Of a stretch of DNA of 64,000 nt, positions 46,337 to 55,922 are shown one piece after another. Position numbers and translations under genes: made by a program. Each line of letters opens with the position of its first letter. Within the stretch, counting starts at the first letter, position 1. Under the pieces are notes generated by a model. That model did no database searches. It worked only from the letters and a program-made list of their open reading frames with translations, and was not told where the DNA came from. The DNA comes from Novosphingobium profundi (GTDB taxonomy: Bacteria; Pseudomonadota; Alphaproteobacteria; Sphingomonadales; Sphingomonadaceae). The stretch covers positions 62,001 through 126,000 of the forward strand of contig NZ_JABWCU010000013.1 of assembly GCF_018491765.1 (NCBI RefSeq), in the 5' to 3' direction.

Positions 46337-47725
46337 TCAGGCACCACCATAGCGCTTCTGGAGCATGTGCCAGGCCGCGCGCAGCCCCAGCGCGGCGCCA
46401 CCCTTGGTCCGCCCCGGCTTGGCCGAGGGCCGCCAGGCGAACGTGTCGAAGTGCGCCCAGTCGGTGCCCTTGGGCACGAAGCGGTCGAGGAACAGAGCGG
46501 CCGTGCACGCACCGGCAAAGCCGCCGGTCCCGGCGTTGTTGATGTCGGCGATGTCGGACTTCAGGTATTCGCGGTAACCCTCGTAGAGCGGCAGGCGCCA
46601 GCAGGCATCGTCGCTGGCCTCACCGGCCTCGAGCAGGGCCGCGGCGGTCGCGTCCTCGCGGGCGAAGAGCGCGGGCAGGTCGGGGCCGAGCGCCACACGT
46701 GCGGCGCCCGTCAGCGTCGCGAAGTCGAGGATCAGCTCGGGCGCGTTCTCGCCCGCACGCGCCAGCGCGTCGCCCAGGATCAAGCGGCCCTCGGCGTCGG
46801 TGTTGCCGATCTCGACCGAGATCCCTGCGCGCGACCTGAGGATGTCGCCGGGGCGGAAGGCATTGCCCGAAATGGCGTTTTCGACCGTGGGGACGAGGAG
46901 ATGCAGCCGCACCGGGAGCCTCGCCTCCATGACCAGCCGGGCGAGCGCGAGGGCGTGCGCCGCGCCGCCCATGTCCTTCTTCATGAGCAGCATGCCCGCG
47001 CTCGGCTTCACGTCGAGACCGCCCGAATCGAAGCACACGCCCTTGCCCACGATGGCGATGCGCGGGTGCTTGGGATCGCCCCATTCGAGCTCGACCATGC
47101 GCGGCGCGTGAGCGCGCGAGGCCGCCCGGCCGACCGCATGGACCATCGGAAACTCGTGCTCGAGCGTGTCGCCGCGCGTCACGCGAATCTCGGTGCGGAA
47201 GGCCTTGTGCAGGCTCTCGGCCTCGGCCTCGATCTGCGCGGGGCCCATGTCCTCGGCGGGGGTGTTGACGAGGTCGCGCACGAACATCGCCGCCTCGGCC
47301 TCGGCGGTGATCGCCGCGATCGCCTTGACCTCACCGGTCAGGAGCACGCGCGGGGTGTCCTCGGCGGGATCGGACAGGTAGCGATCGAAGCGGTACTGGC
47401 CGGTGATCCAGCCGAACATCGCCGCCCCCGGCTCGCCGCCAATGCGGCGGTAGGTGCCACCCGGCAGCTTCTCGGCAAGCTTGGCCATGCACCAGCTCGA
47501 GAGGTTGGCGGCATCCGCCACGCCCGAAACCACCGCCCAGCTCTCGCCATCGGGGATTACCGCGTAGTCGTAGCCTTCGGCCTCGAAGCGGTGCGCGTCG
47601 AGGGCGGTGCGCTGCGCGGCATTGAGCCCCTTGCGGAAGGCCTCGAGCCCGTCCTTGTCGACGAGGTGGATGGAGATGGCGCTCTGGCCACGATCGGGCT
47701 GGATCACTGCGTTCTTGTCGCTCAT
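46337..47725 (-). CDS. Leucyl aminopeptidase family protein (M17)
   Basis: A 462-residue cytosolic metallopeptidase. Seen: KGVCFDSGGLDVKPSAGMLLMKKDMGGAA with metal-binding Lys and Asp, and the M17 signature NTDAEGRLILGDAL. Removes N-terminal amino acids from peptides. Sphingomonads often carry two M17 genes; this one has a shorter N-terminal domain than PepA. The 46200-46336 gap has no gene. Confidence 0.9.
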   Translation of the reverse strand: MSDKNAVIQPDRGQSAISIHLVDKDGLEAFRKGLNAAQRTALDAHRFEAEGYDYAVIPDGESWAVVSGVADAANLSSWCMAKLAEKLPGGTYRRIGGEPGAAMFGWITGQYRFDRYLSDPAEDTPRVLLTGEVKAIAAITAEAEAAMFVRDLVNTPAEDMGPAQIEAEAESLHKAFRTEIRVTRGDTLEHEFPMVHAVGRAASRAHAPRMVELEWGDPKHPRIAIVGKGVCFDSGGLDVKPSAGMLLMKKDMGGAAHALALARLVMEARLPVRLHLLVPTVENAISGNAFRPGDILRSRAGISVEIGNTDAEGRLILGDALARAGENAPELILDFATLTGAARVALGPDLPALFAREDATAAALLEAGEASDDACWRLPLYEGYREYLKSDIADINNAGTGGFAGACTAALFLDRFVPKGTDWAHFDTFAWRPSAKPGRTKGGAALGLRAAWHMLQKRYGGA

Positions 47726-47898
47726 GCTCCCTCTCTAGACCTGCGCGGGGCCAAAGGGCAATTGCCGAGCGGGCCGCCCGCCTTGCACGCCGCGACGCAT
47801 GTCCGCAGGATGCGGGCTGGATTATCCCGCGCACCTCCTTCATGGTCGTCTTTCAAGACCTTGCATCCGGCGGGGCCAACGGGAGAACGATACCGGTC

Positions 47899-48753
47899 AT
47901 GCGCATTTTCCTCGTCTCCAGCGCTGTTGCGGGGCTCGCCCTGCTCGTTTCGGGATGTAGCGACAAGGCCCCGTCGCAATCCGCGAGCCCATCGGCAAGC
48001 GGGGCGCAGGACACCCGCGTGCCGAGCGCCCCGGATGCCAATGCACCGAGCGAGGCGCCCTCGGCCGAGGCCAGCGAGGCTCCGCCCGCCGACCTCTCGG
48101 TCGACGTCTCGAACGACACGTATGAATTCCAGTTCGCCTACCCCGCCAAGGCCGCTGCGATCCCGGGGCTGCGCAGTTGGTTCGAGACACGGCGGCGCAC
48201 CGCGCGCAAGGAGCTCGAAGCCTCGGCGAGCCAGGACAAGCAGGCGGCGGCCGCGCAGGACTTTCCCTACCACGCCCACGTCTACAGCGCCGACTGGCAG
48301 GTGGTGACCGACCTGCCCGAATGGCTCTCGCTTTCCTCCGAGATCTACACCTACACCGGCGGCGCGCACGGCATGAGCAGCTTCGACGGCCGCTTGTGGA
48401 ACCGCGGCACCGACGCGATGCTGAAGGCCGCCGATCTCTTCACTAGCGAGGATGCCTTTTCCTCCGCGGTGCGCGCGCGCTTCTGCAAGGCGCTCGACGC
48501 GCAGCGCGTCAAGCGCCGGGGCGCGGCGCTGGTGCCGGGCGACATCTTCTCCGAATGCATCGAGCCCGCGCGCCAGACCGTCCTGCTCGGCTCCTCGAAC
48601 GGCAAGACCTTCGACCGCATCGGCTTCGAGATCGCCCCCTACGAGGCCGGGCCCTATGCCGAAGGCAGCTACGAGATCACGCTGCCCGTCGACGCGGCGG
48701 TGATGCGCGCACTCAAGCCGCAGTACCGCAACAGTTTTTCGATTCCAGGCTGA
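47899..48753 (+). CDS. Lipoprotein with DUF4163/DUF3298-like domain
   Basis: A 284-residue lipoprotein with lipobox LVSGC (Cys at about residue 16), an Ala/Ser/Pro linker, and then a domain with EIYTYTGGAHGMSSFDGRLWNRGTDAMLKAADLF, characteristic of the PdaC/RsiV-type DUF4163-DUF3298 pair. Some members bind lysozyme or peptidoglycan. Role here unknown. ATG 47899 begins the signal peptide. Followed by map after 42 bp. Confidence 0.8.
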   Translation: MRIFLVSSAVAGLALLVSGCSDKAPSQSASPSASGAQDTRVPSAPDANAPSEAPSAEASEAPPADLSVDVSNDTYEFQFAYPAKAAAIPGLRSWFETRRRTARKELEASASQDKQAAAAQDFPYHAHVYSADWQVVTDLPEWLSLSSEIYTYTGGAHGMSSFDGRLWNRGTDAMLKAADLFTSEDAFSSAVRARFCKALDAQRVKRRGAALVPGDIFSECIEPARQTVLLGSSNGKTFDRIGFEIAPYEAGPYAEGSYEITLPVDAAVMRALKPQYRNSFSIPG

Positions 48754-48795
48754 GAGCCGCTCGCATTTTGCGGGCAATATCGCTATGTCGGGCCC

Positions 48796-49626
48796 ATGAC
48801 CGAATACCAGACAGTCGAAGCCGACGACACTACCGTCCTGCGCGACGGGACCATCAAGCTGCACGGACCCGAAGCCTTCGAAGGCATGCGCAAGGCCGGG
48901 CGCCTTGCCACGCAGATCCTTGACGAGATCGCGCCGATGGTGCGGCCGGGCGTGACCACCGCCGCGCTCGACGACAAAGTGCGCGAGATGACGCTCGATG
49001 GCGGCGCGGTCCCCGCGACGCTGGGCTACCGGGGCTACGCGCACTCGTGCTGCATCTCGATCAACCACGTCGTGTGCCACGGCATCCCCTCCGAGAAGAC
49101 GCTCAAGGACGGCGACATTCTCAACATCGACGTGACCCCGCTGCTCGACGGCTGGCACGGCGATTCGAGCCGCATGTATTTCGCGGGCGAACCCTCGCTC
49201 AAGGCGCGCCGCCTCGTCGACGTGACTTACGAATGCCTGATGATCGGGATCGAGCAGGCCAAGCCCGGCAACCGCATCGGCGACATCGGCGCCGCGATCC
49301 AGAAGCACGCCGAACAGTACCGCTACGGCGTCGTGCGCGAATTCTGCGGGCATGGCCTCGGCCGCCTGTTCCACGACGCCCCCGAAGTCGTCCACGCCGC
49401 GCGCGCGGGTACCGGCGCGCTGATCAAGCCGGGCATGTTCTTCACCATCGAGCCGATGATCAACCTCGGCAAGCCGCCGGTGAAGCTGCTTTCCGACGGC
49501 TGGACGGCGGTGACCCGCGACAAGTCGCTCTCGGCCCAGTTCGAGCACTCGATCGGCATCACCGAAGACGGCTGCGAGATCTTCACGCTCAGCCCCAAAG
49601 GCCAGCACCAACCGCCTTACGCGTGA
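48796..49626 (+). CDS. map: Methionine aminopeptidase type I
   Basis: This 276-residue metalloenzyme removes N-terminal Met from new proteins. Seen: SINHVVCHGIPS, DGDILNIDVTPLLDGWHGDSSRM with the two metal-binding Asp, GHGLGRLFHDAPEV and FFTIEPMI with the other ligands. Same strand as miaB further down. Confidence 0.95.
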   Translation: MTEYQTVEADDTTVLRDGTIKLHGPEAFEGMRKAGRLATQILDEIAPMVRPGVTTAALDDKVREMTLDGGAVPATLGYRGYAHSCCISINHVVCHGIPSEKTLKDGDILNIDVTPLLDGWHGDSSRMYFAGEPSLKARRLVDVTYECLMIGIEQAKPGNRIGDIGAAIQKHAEQYRYGVVREFCGHGLGRLFHDAPEVVHAARAGTGALIKPGMFFTIEPMINLGKPPVKLLSDGWTAVTRDKSLSAQFEHSIGITEDGCEIFTLSPKGQHQPPYA

Positions 49627-49673
49627 GGCGCGGCCCTGCAAGGCCGCCTCTCAGCCCACCCGAAAGCGCGCGC

Positions 49674-50240
49674 ATGTCGATAAGACCATTCCGGGCCGCA
49701 GCCACGTTGCAGGCTGTCGCGCTGGCCTGCGCCGTAGCGTATCCCGCCGCGGCCGCCACCGTCGTCACTTCGCCCGCTGCGCTGCCCGCCGACCATGCCG
49801 CGCCCCGCCTGTTCCTGGGCGGCAGCATCGACATGGGCCATGCGCCCGACTGGCAAAAGCAGATGATCGCCGATCTCGCCGACGAGGATGTGGTGATCCT
49901 CAACCCACGCCGGCCCGACTGGGACCCGGCCTGGCGCCCCGAAGCCGACGAGCCCGAATTCCGCCGCCAGGTTGAATGGGAACTTGCCGCACTCGACAGC
50001 GCCGACGTGATCGTCCTCTACCTCGCGCCCGGCACGCAGAGCCCGGTCAGCCTGCTCGAGATGGGCCTGCACGCGCACGACGGCAAGCTCATCGTGCTCT
50101 GCCCCGAAGGCTACTGGCGCAAGGGCAATGTCGACATCACCGCGAAGCGCTATGGAATCGAGCAGGTTGCCGACATGAAGGAGCTTCTCGCCGCGACGCG
50201 CGCGCGTCTTGCCGCGCTCGCCCGCCCCGCGAAGCGCTGA
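49674..50240 (+). CDS. Exported nucleoside 2-deoxyribosyltransferase-like protein
   Basis: A 188-residue protein. Residues 1-28 look like a signal peptide (LQAVALACAVAYPAAAA), and the mature part has the pattern of the nucleoside 2-deoxyribosyltransferase-like family: RLFLGGSIDMGHAPDWQKQM, NPRRPDWDP, and GTQSPVSLLEMGLHA with the likely catalytic Glu. Family enzymes are normally cytosolic and exchange bases on deoxynucleosides. Export would be unusual; function unproven. Confidence 0.72.
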   Translation: MSIRPFRAAATLQAVALACAVAYPAAAATVVTSPAALPADHAAPRLFLGGSIDMGHAPDWQKQMIADLADEDVVILNPRRPDWDPAWRPEADEPEFRRQVEWELAALDSADVIVLYLAPGTQSPVSLLEMGLHAHDGKLIVLCPEGYWRKGNVDITAKRYGIEQVADMKELLAATRARLAALARPAKR

Positions 50241-50304
50241 GCCCCGAGGGTCGGCCGCCACGCGCCCCCTTCAAAATCGGCGCAAAGCCGTGTAACGGCG
50301 CGCC

Positions 50305-51651
50305 ATGTCGACACCAGCCCCCACTTCCGCGAATCCGAAGACCTACCGGGTCAAGAGCTTCGGCTGCCAGATGAACGTCTACGACGGCGAGCGCATGGCC
50401 GAACTGCTTGCCGAGCAGGGCATCACGCCCGCGCCCGAGGGCGAGGAGGCGGACCTGGTCGTGCTCAACACCTGCCACATCCGCGAAAAGGCGGCGGAAA
50501 AGGTCTATTCCGACATCGGCCGCCTGCGCCGCGAGGACGGCACCTCGCCGCTGATCGCGGTCGCGGGCTGCGTCGCGCAGGCCGAAGGCGAGGAGATCAT
50601 GGCGCGCGCACCGGCGGTGAAGATGGTCGTCGGCCCGCAGGCCTACCACCGCCTGCCCGACATGGTGAAGGCGGCGAGCGAAGGCCGCCGCACGACCGAC
50701 ACCGACATGCCCGCCGAAACCAAGTTCGACGCGCTCCCGCGCCGCCGCCGCTCGGGGCCAAGCGCGTTCCTGACGGTGCAGGAAGGCTGCGACAAGTTCT
50801 GCACCTATTGCGTCGTGCCCTATACCCGCGGCGCCGAAATCTCGCGCCCTTACGCCGACCTCGTCGACGAGGCCAAGCGCCTCGTCGAGGCGGGCGCGCG
50901 CGAGATCACGCTGCTTGGCCAGAACGTCAACGCGTGGGAAGGGACGAACGCCAGGGGGCAGAGCCTCGGGCTCGACGGGCTGATCCGCGAACTCGCCGAG
51001 ATCCCCGAGCTCGCGCGCATCCGCTACACCACCAGCCATCCCAACGACATGACCCCGGGCCTGATCGCGGCGCATGGCGAAGTCGCCAAGCTGATGCCCT
51101 TCCTGCACCTTCCGGTGCAGTCCGGCTCGGACCGGGTGCTGAAGGCGATGAACCGCGCGCACCAGGTCGAGAAGTACCTCAAAATCCTCGAAGACGTGCG
51201 CAAGGCCCGCCCCGACATCGCGCTCTCGGGCGACTTCATCGTCGGCTTCCCCGGCGAGACCCAGGCCGAGTTCGAGGAAACCCTGAAGCTCGTCGACGCG
51301 GTCGGCTATGCGCAGTGCTTCAGCTTCAAGTATTCGCCCCGCCCGGGCACGCCGGCCGCCACGATGGGCGAGCAGATCCCGATGGCGGTGATGGACGAAC
51401 GCCTGAAACGCCTGCAGGACGCGCTCAACCGCGACCAGTACGCCTTCAACACGGCCAGTGTCGGCAAGACCTGCCAGGTCCTCGTCGAACGCCGTGGCAA
51501 GCACCCGGGGCAGTGGCTCGGCAAGTCGCCCTGGCTCCAGTCGGTCCACTTCACCGGCGACGTCGCGGTGGGCGACGTCGTCACCGTCGAACTGGTCGAG
51601 GCCGGGCCCAACTCGATCGCCGGCGCGCTCAAGGTTCCCGCGACGGCCTGA
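50305..51651 (+). CDS. miaB: tRNA-2-methylthio-N6-dimethylallyladenosine synthase
   Basis: This 448-residue radical-SAM enzyme adds a methylthio group to modified A37 of tRNAs. Seen: N-terminal cluster Cys in FGCQMN, NTCHIREKA and AGCVAQAEG, the radical-SAM CX3CX2C at Cys162, Cys166, Cys169 (CDKFCTYC), and a C-terminal TRAM domain. It often lies next to phoH-ybeY-corC; here five kilobases of other genes intervene. Confidence 0.96.
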   Translation: MSTPAPTSANPKTYRVKSFGCQMNVYDGERMAELLAEQGITPAPEGEEADLVVLNTCHIREKAAEKVYSDIGRLRREDGTSPLIAVAGCVAQAEGEEIMARAPAVKMVVGPQAYHRLPDMVKAASEGRRTTDTDMPAETKFDALPRRRRSGPSAFLTVQEGCDKFCTYCVVPYTRGAEISRPYADLVDEAKRLVEAGAREITLLGQNVNAWEGTNARGQSLGLDGLIRELAEIPELARIRYTTSHPNDMTPGLIAAHGEVAKLMPFLHLPVQSGSDRVLKAMNRAHQVEKYLKILEDVRKARPDIALSGDFIVGFPGETQAEFEETLKLVDAVGYAQCFSFKYSPRPGTPAATMGEQIPMAVMDERLKRLQDALNRDQYAFNTASVGKTCQVLVERRGKHPGQWLGKSPWLQSVHFTGDVAVGDVVTVELVEAGPNSIAGALKVPATA

Positions 51652-51661
51652 CCTTCGCACC

Positions 51662-52378
51662 ATGACGGATTGCGTGACGGGCGCCCGCGTGCGCCAGCCG
51701 CTCGTGCTCGTGCCGGGCCTATCGTGCGACGCGCGGCTGTGGGAGGCGCAAGTCGCCGGAATCGCCGACGTCGCCGCGCCCCACATCGGCGACACCCTCA
51801 CCGATGACAGCCTGCCCGCGATGGCCAAGCGCATCCTTGCCGACGCGCCGCCGCGTTTCGCGCTCGCCGGGTTCTCGATGGGCGGCTACGTGGCCATGGA
51901 AATCTGGCGCCAGGCGCCCGAGCGCGTCACCCGCATCGCCTTTCTCGACACCAGCGCGGGGGCCGACGACGCCGACGCCACACACCTGCGCCAGGCCGCG
52001 ATCACCACCGCGCGCAAGCGCGGATATGAGGCGGTGCTGCGCGGCAGCCTGCGCCGGCTGGTCCACCCCGAAACCCCTCGCCCGATCGCCGAGGCGGTGG
52101 TGGCGATGGCACTCGAGGTTGGTCTCGAGACGTATGCCCGCCAGCAGCGCGCGATCATGGCGCGGCCCGATTCGCGCCCCGACCTCGCCCGCATCGCGGT
52201 GCCCGCGCTTGTGGTGGCCGGCGCGCAGGACCAGCTCACGCCCCCCGATCGCGCACGCGACATCGCCCGGCACATCCCCAAGGCGCGCCTCGCGCTGATC
52301 GAGCGCTGCGGCCACATGGCGCCGATGGAGCGCCCCGAGGAGCTCAACGTGCTCTTGCGCGACTGGCTTGGCGCCTAG
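51662..52378 (+). CDS. Alpha/beta hydrolase
   Basis: A 238-residue hydrolase with nucleophile elbow GFSMGG, acid Asp in AGAQDQLTPP and His in CGHMAPMERP. Substrate unknown. ATG 51662 is 10 bp after miaB. The stop TAG (52376-52378) lies in the first CTAG of the palindromic repeat, so the C-terminus may have been set by repeat insertion. Confidence 0.84.
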   Translation: MTDCVTGARVRQPLVLVPGLSCDARLWEAQVAGIADVAAPHIGDTLTDDSLPAMAKRILADAPPRFALAGFSMGGYVAMEIWRQAPERVTRIAFLDTSAGADDADATHLRQAAITTARKRGYEAVLRGSLRRLVHPETPRPIAEAVVAMALEVGLETYARQQRAIMARPDSRPDLARIAVPALVVAGAQDQLTPPDRARDIARHIPKARLALIERCGHMAPMERPEELNVLLRDWLGA

Positions 52379-52481
52379 AGCGGTTTACGATCAGATTGCA
52401 TCAGATCGACCGCTCTAGCTTGTTGTTTTGACGCATTTTCTGAACCGTCAGGTGATTCCACCTGACTGGAAAATGCTCTAG
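52375..52481. repeat. Compound palindromic intergenic repeat
   Basis: A 107-bp element bounded by CTAG. First part: perfect 10-bp inverted repeat CTAGAGCGGT (52375-52384) and ACCGCTCTAG (52409-52418). Second part: GCATTTTC (52433-52440) with GAAAATGC (52469-52476), enclosing GTCAGGTG (52447-52454) and CACCTGAC (52459-52466) with a 4-base loop. It fills the gap between two convergent genes. I recall similar elements dispersed in sphingomonad genomes. Confidence 0.8.
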
Positions 52482-52485
52482 CCTG

Positions 52486-53112
52486 TCAGCCGCCGTTCGA
52501 CAGCATGTCGGGCGTCAGCAGCACTTTGCCCAGCGAATCGGCTTCCTCGGTGTCAGGGCTGGTCGGGTTGGAAGCGTAGTGCCCGTCCTCGAAGGCGACC
52601 CGGCGGATCGAGGAAGCGATCCCGCCTCCCGAGACCGAAACGGCAAGGTCGCGCCAGCCGTTACTCGAACTGTCGAGCACGCCGACCGGTAGCTGCACCA
52701 CCGAAAGATCGCCCACGACCTTGAAGCCCTGCGCCTCGCTCTTGAGCACGAGCAGGTTGCAGCCCCCCGTTCCGCACATCATCGAACCGCTCGCGTAGGC
52801 GAGGATCTCGTCGGTGCCGTCGCCATCGAGATCGACCTTCGCGGTGTTCACATGGATCACGCCGAGGTCGCCACCGTTCTCCTTCTCGATGTGGTCGCGC
52901 ACCCAGGCCTTGGGGTCCTGCTGGGCCACCGCCTCGCTGCCCGCAGCGCCGCTGGCCGCCGCGCTCGTCGCCTCGCTGGGCGGGGCATCGCCCTTGCAGC
53001 CGGCCAGGGCAAGGGCCAGCACCAGCGCCGGGGCGCCAAGACGGCGAACGCGCAAAGTGGGAGGCGGGGAGGCGACGTCGCGCCTGCGCAAACTGCGGAA
53101 AGTTCTGCTCAT
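52486..53112 (-). CDS. Exported lipoprotein with FG-GAP/VCBS-like calcium motif
   Basis: A 208-residue protein with an Arg-rich N-terminus, signal and lipobox LAGC (Cys at about residue 39), and an internal DLDGDGTDEILAYASG motif typical of FG-GAP/VCBS-type calcium loops. Two Cys (MMCGTGGCN) may form a disulfide. No enzyme family recognised. Upstream region 53113-53252 has no gene. Confidence 0.7.
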   Translation of the reverse strand: MSRTFRSLRRRDVASPPPTLRVRRLGAPALVLALALAGCKGDAPPSEATSAAASGAAGSEAVAQQDPKAWVRDHIEKENGGDLGVIHVNTAKVDLDGDGTDEILAYASGSMMCGTGGCNLLVLKSEAQGFKVVGDLSVVQLPVGVLDSSSNGWRDLAVSVSGGGIASSIRRVAFEDGHYASNPTSPDTEEADSLGKVLLTPDMLSNGG

Positions 53113-53252
53113 GCCCGCACGCTATCGGCCCTTGGCCCGATCGACAACCGTCCGCCATGCAACCGACCGCACGCAACGGGCAACACATGCGCAAGCGGCC
53201 CCGGTGTTCGCGCACCGGAGCCGCAGCAGGGGACTCACGTAAGGCTTGGCTC

Positions 53253-53744
53253 TTACCAGAAGAAGCCGGTGTAGACGCTCGCAACGCGGCCGGTCCGCAC
53301 GTTGATCAGGACCACGTCGTTGTTGTAGCGCACCCAGCGCATGCCGGCGCGCGGCGCGGGCAGGCGGTAGCGGGCGTAGTCACGCACCCAGTAGCGGTCG
53401 CCGTAATAGGCGGGCTGGAAGCGGTGCCCCACGCTCACCGGGCGATAGCGGTAGCCGCTGGGACCACGATAGGCAGGGCGACGGTAGACGTCGCGGTGGG
53501 CCTTGCGATAGTCGCGCCAGTCCTCGCGCGCCTCGCGCTGGGCATGGCGCACATCGCCACGGGCATCGCGCACATCGCGGCGATCGCCATGGCGTTCCGC
53601 CTGACGCAAGTCGCGCTTGGCGTCGCGCACGTCGCGCTGGCTCTCGCGCGCCTCGTGATAGCTCTGCGCCGAGGCCATCGTCGGGATGGCGAGGGTGGGG
53701 ACGGCGACACTTGCGGCCAGAACGGTCATCATCAACTTACGCAT
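53253..53744 (-). CDS. RcnB family periplasmic protein
   Basis: A 163-residue protein with a signal peptide (ending ASAQS, about 27), a highly charged Arg/Asp/Glu/Ala helical stretch (ESQRDVRDAKRDLRQAERHGDRRDV...) and the C-terminal RcnB-like domain (RYRLPAPRAGMRWVRYNNDVVLINVRTGRV). RcnB is linked to metal-ion control in enterobacteria; the family is widely duplicated in sphingomonads with unclear roles. Confidence 0.82.
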   Translation of the reverse strand: MRKLMMTVLAASVAVPTLAIPTMASAQSYHEARESQRDVRDAKRDLRQAERHGDRRDVRDARGDVRHAQREAREDWRDYRKAHRDVYRRPAYRGPSGYRYRPVSVGHRFQPAYYGDRYWVRDYARYRLPAPRAGMRWVRYNNDVVLINVRTGRVASVYTGFFW

Positions 53745-54127
53745 GGTTCAACTCCTTCACTTTGAAGCCGACAACGCGGCCTTGGCGTTCAGGTTTCGCA
53801 CCATGCGGCTGAACGAAAGACGAGCGCGACGTACAGAATTCGCTCAGGAGTGTCGCAAGATCGCGACAAATGGCCCGCAAATCGGCCGAAGCGAACCAAA
53901 TTGCGCGTTCATCTGCGGGAACTCGGCCCAAGCCCCTGAAAACACTGCGACGGACCGCCCCCTGCGCGCGACGAGATCGGTCGTTCGTCGCCAGCCAAGA
54001 AGGTGCTGCGCGTGATCGCGGGTTTTTCCACTGCCACGTGCACTTGGCCCCGCCTTCCCCTTGCAAGGCGCCCCCGCCAGGGCCATCTTCGTTCCATAAA
54101 GAACGCATCCTCATCAGAAAGGAACGC
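53745..54127. other. Divergent promoter region between RcnB-family and phoH genes
   Basis: 383 bp without a gene; it is flanked by divergent starts and so must hold two promoters. I see no recognisable operator. The phoH RBS is AAAGGAA just before ATG 54128. Confidence 0.4.
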
Positions 54128-55168
54128 ATGGCCCGTAAAGCAGCTCGCGCCGACAACGATACGGTGCACTTGAGGCCCGACACCCATCGTCGCGCCCGTG
54201 TCGAAGTCGACTTCGACGAACCCACGCTGCTGGGGGCCTTGTTCGGGCAATTCGATTCCAACCTCGTCCAGGTCGAAAACCGCCTCGGCGTCTACATCGC
54301 CGCGCGCGGCAACAAGATCCAGATCGAAGGTCCCGAGGACGCCGTTGCGCGCGCGAGAGAGACTCTGGTGGGCATGTACAAGCAGCTCGAACAAGGGCGC
54401 GAGCTCGATTCGGGCGCAATCGAGGCGCTTATCTCGATGTCGGCCGAACCCACGCTCGAGGGCATCATCACCGGCGATGGCGGAAAGGCCCCGCCGATCA
54501 TGATCCGCACCCGCAAGAAAACCATCGTGCCGCGCTCGACCACGCAGATCGAGTATATGCGCGCGCTGGCCAAGTCCGACGTGATCTTCGCGCTCGGTCC
54601 GGCGGGCACGGGCAAGACCTATCTCGCCGTCGCGCAGGCCGTCAGCCAGTTGATGACCGGCTCGGTGCAGCGCCTGATCCTCTCGCGCCCCGCGGTCGAG
54701 GCGGGCGAGAAGCTGGGCTTCCTGCCCGGCGACATGAAGGAGAAGGTCGACCCCTACCTGCGCCCGCTCTACGACGCGCTCTACGACTGCATGCCACCCG
54801 AACAGGTGGAGCGCCGGCTCGCTTCGGGCGAGATCGAGATCGCGCCGATCGCGTTCATGCGTGGCCGCACGCTCGCGGACGCCTTCGTCATCCTCGACGA
54901 AGCGCAGAACACCACGCGCGAGCAGATGAAGATGTTCCTCACCCGCTTTGGCCAAAACAGCCGCATGGTGGTCTGCGGCGACCCGCGCCAGATCGACATT
55001 CCGGGCGGCGAACGCATGTCGGGCCTTGCCGACGCGGTGACCAAGCTCGAAGGCGTCGAGGGCATCGCGGTCACCCGCTTCTCCGCCGCCGACGTCGTGC
55101 GCCACCCGATCGTGGGCCGCATCGTCGAGGCCTACGAAGGCCCGCTCTCGCAGTACGACGAGAAGTAG
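54128..55168 (+). CDS. phoH: PhoH family ATPase
   Basis: A 346-residue protein with an N-terminal KH-like region ([27 protein letters not shown]) and a PhoH ATPase domain: Walker A GPAGTGKT with Lys163, [32 protein letters not shown], Walker [12 protein letters not shown]. PhoH/YbeZ works with YbeY in RNA metabolism. It is followed by a minus-strand gene, then ybeY and corC on the plus strand. Confidence 0.93.
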   Translation: MARKAARADNDTVHLRPDTHRRARVEVDFDEPTLLGALFGQFDSNLVQVENRLGVYIAARGNKIQIEGPEDAVARARETLVGMYKQLEQGRELDSGAIEALISMSAEPTLEGIITGDGGKAPPIMIRTRKKTIVPRSTTQIEYMRALAKSDVIFALGPAGTGKTYLAVAQAVSQLMTGSVQRLILSRPAVEAGEKLGFLPGDMKEKVDPYLRPLYDALYDCMPPEQVERRLASGEIEIAPIAFMRGRTLADAFVILDEAQNTTREQMKMFLTRFGQNSRMVVCGDPRQIDIPGGERMSGLADAVTKLEGVEGIAVTRFSAADVVRHPIVGRIVEAYEGPLSQYDEK

Positions 55169-55173
55169 TCGCC

Positions 55174-55794
55174 CTATCCTTGCGTGTCGGCGCCGGCTTC
55201 GGGAACCTGGTGCACGAAGCGAAGCACGTAGCCGGTTTCCCCCGCCTTGCGCCGTGCCGGATCGTTGATGCTCTGGACGACGTACATCAGGTTCTCGACT
55301 CCGCTTTCGGCGAGGTCGGGCGCCTGCGCACGCGCCACGAGCTGCACGAATTCGGCCTCCATGTGGATGTCGCTGTCGAGATCGCGCTCCACGTGCTGGT
55401 CCGGGGCGATGCGCGCCTCGGCGTGCTGGGCGTGAAATCGCGTGAAATAGCGCGCCTTTGCCGCTTCGTAGGGCGCGGAGTCGGGCAGTTCGGGCGAACT
55501 CCAGCGCACCGAACAGGCGTGGTAGGGCGGCAACTCGAGCCAAACGCTGGTCGTTTCGCCCGCGAACTCCCACGCGCGCGCCGGATCGTCGCGCATCGTC
55601 ACCTTGACCCGCTCCTCGGGCATCGCCACGCCGCCGCGCTGCTCGACCCGGCGCGCGAGCGCGTCATCGTCCGGAAAGCTCTGGAGACACAGCTCCTCGT
55701 AAAGCGCGACCATGCGCGCGAACTGCGCGTCAGCGCCACTGGCAGGCGGCGTGGCCGCCAGTGCCGCACCCATCACCGCAAGAACCACCCCCAT
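55174..55794 (-). CDS. Hypothetical exported protein
   Basis: A 206-residue protein with an apparent signal peptide (MGVVLAVMGAALAATPPASG) and no family I recognise. It contains FARMVALYEELCLQSFPDDDALARRV and HACSVRW (two Cys). It lies between phoH and ybeY on the opposite strand, an insertion into a usually contiguous cluster. ATG 55794 is chosen; GTG 55800 is possible. Confidence 0.6.
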   Translation of the reverse strand: MGVVLAVMGAALAATPPASGADAQFARMVALYEELCLQSFPDDDALARRVEQRGGVAMPEERVKVTMRDDPARAWEFAGETTSVWLELPPYHACSVRWSSPELPDSAPYEAAKARYFTRFHAQHAEARIAPDQHVERDLDSDIHMEAEFVQLVARAQAPDLAESGVENLMYVVQSINDPARRKAGETGYVLRFVHQVPEAGADTQG

Positions 55795-55922
55795 GCACAC
55801 CCCCTTTGCGATCGGATCCCTCTGACCCCGAACCGCAATCGACCGGTTCGGCCATCAAGGCAAGCGGATGATGGCGCGCGGCAACCGCTCGACCCCGGGC
55901 GATCGAGCGGTTAAGGAAGCCC

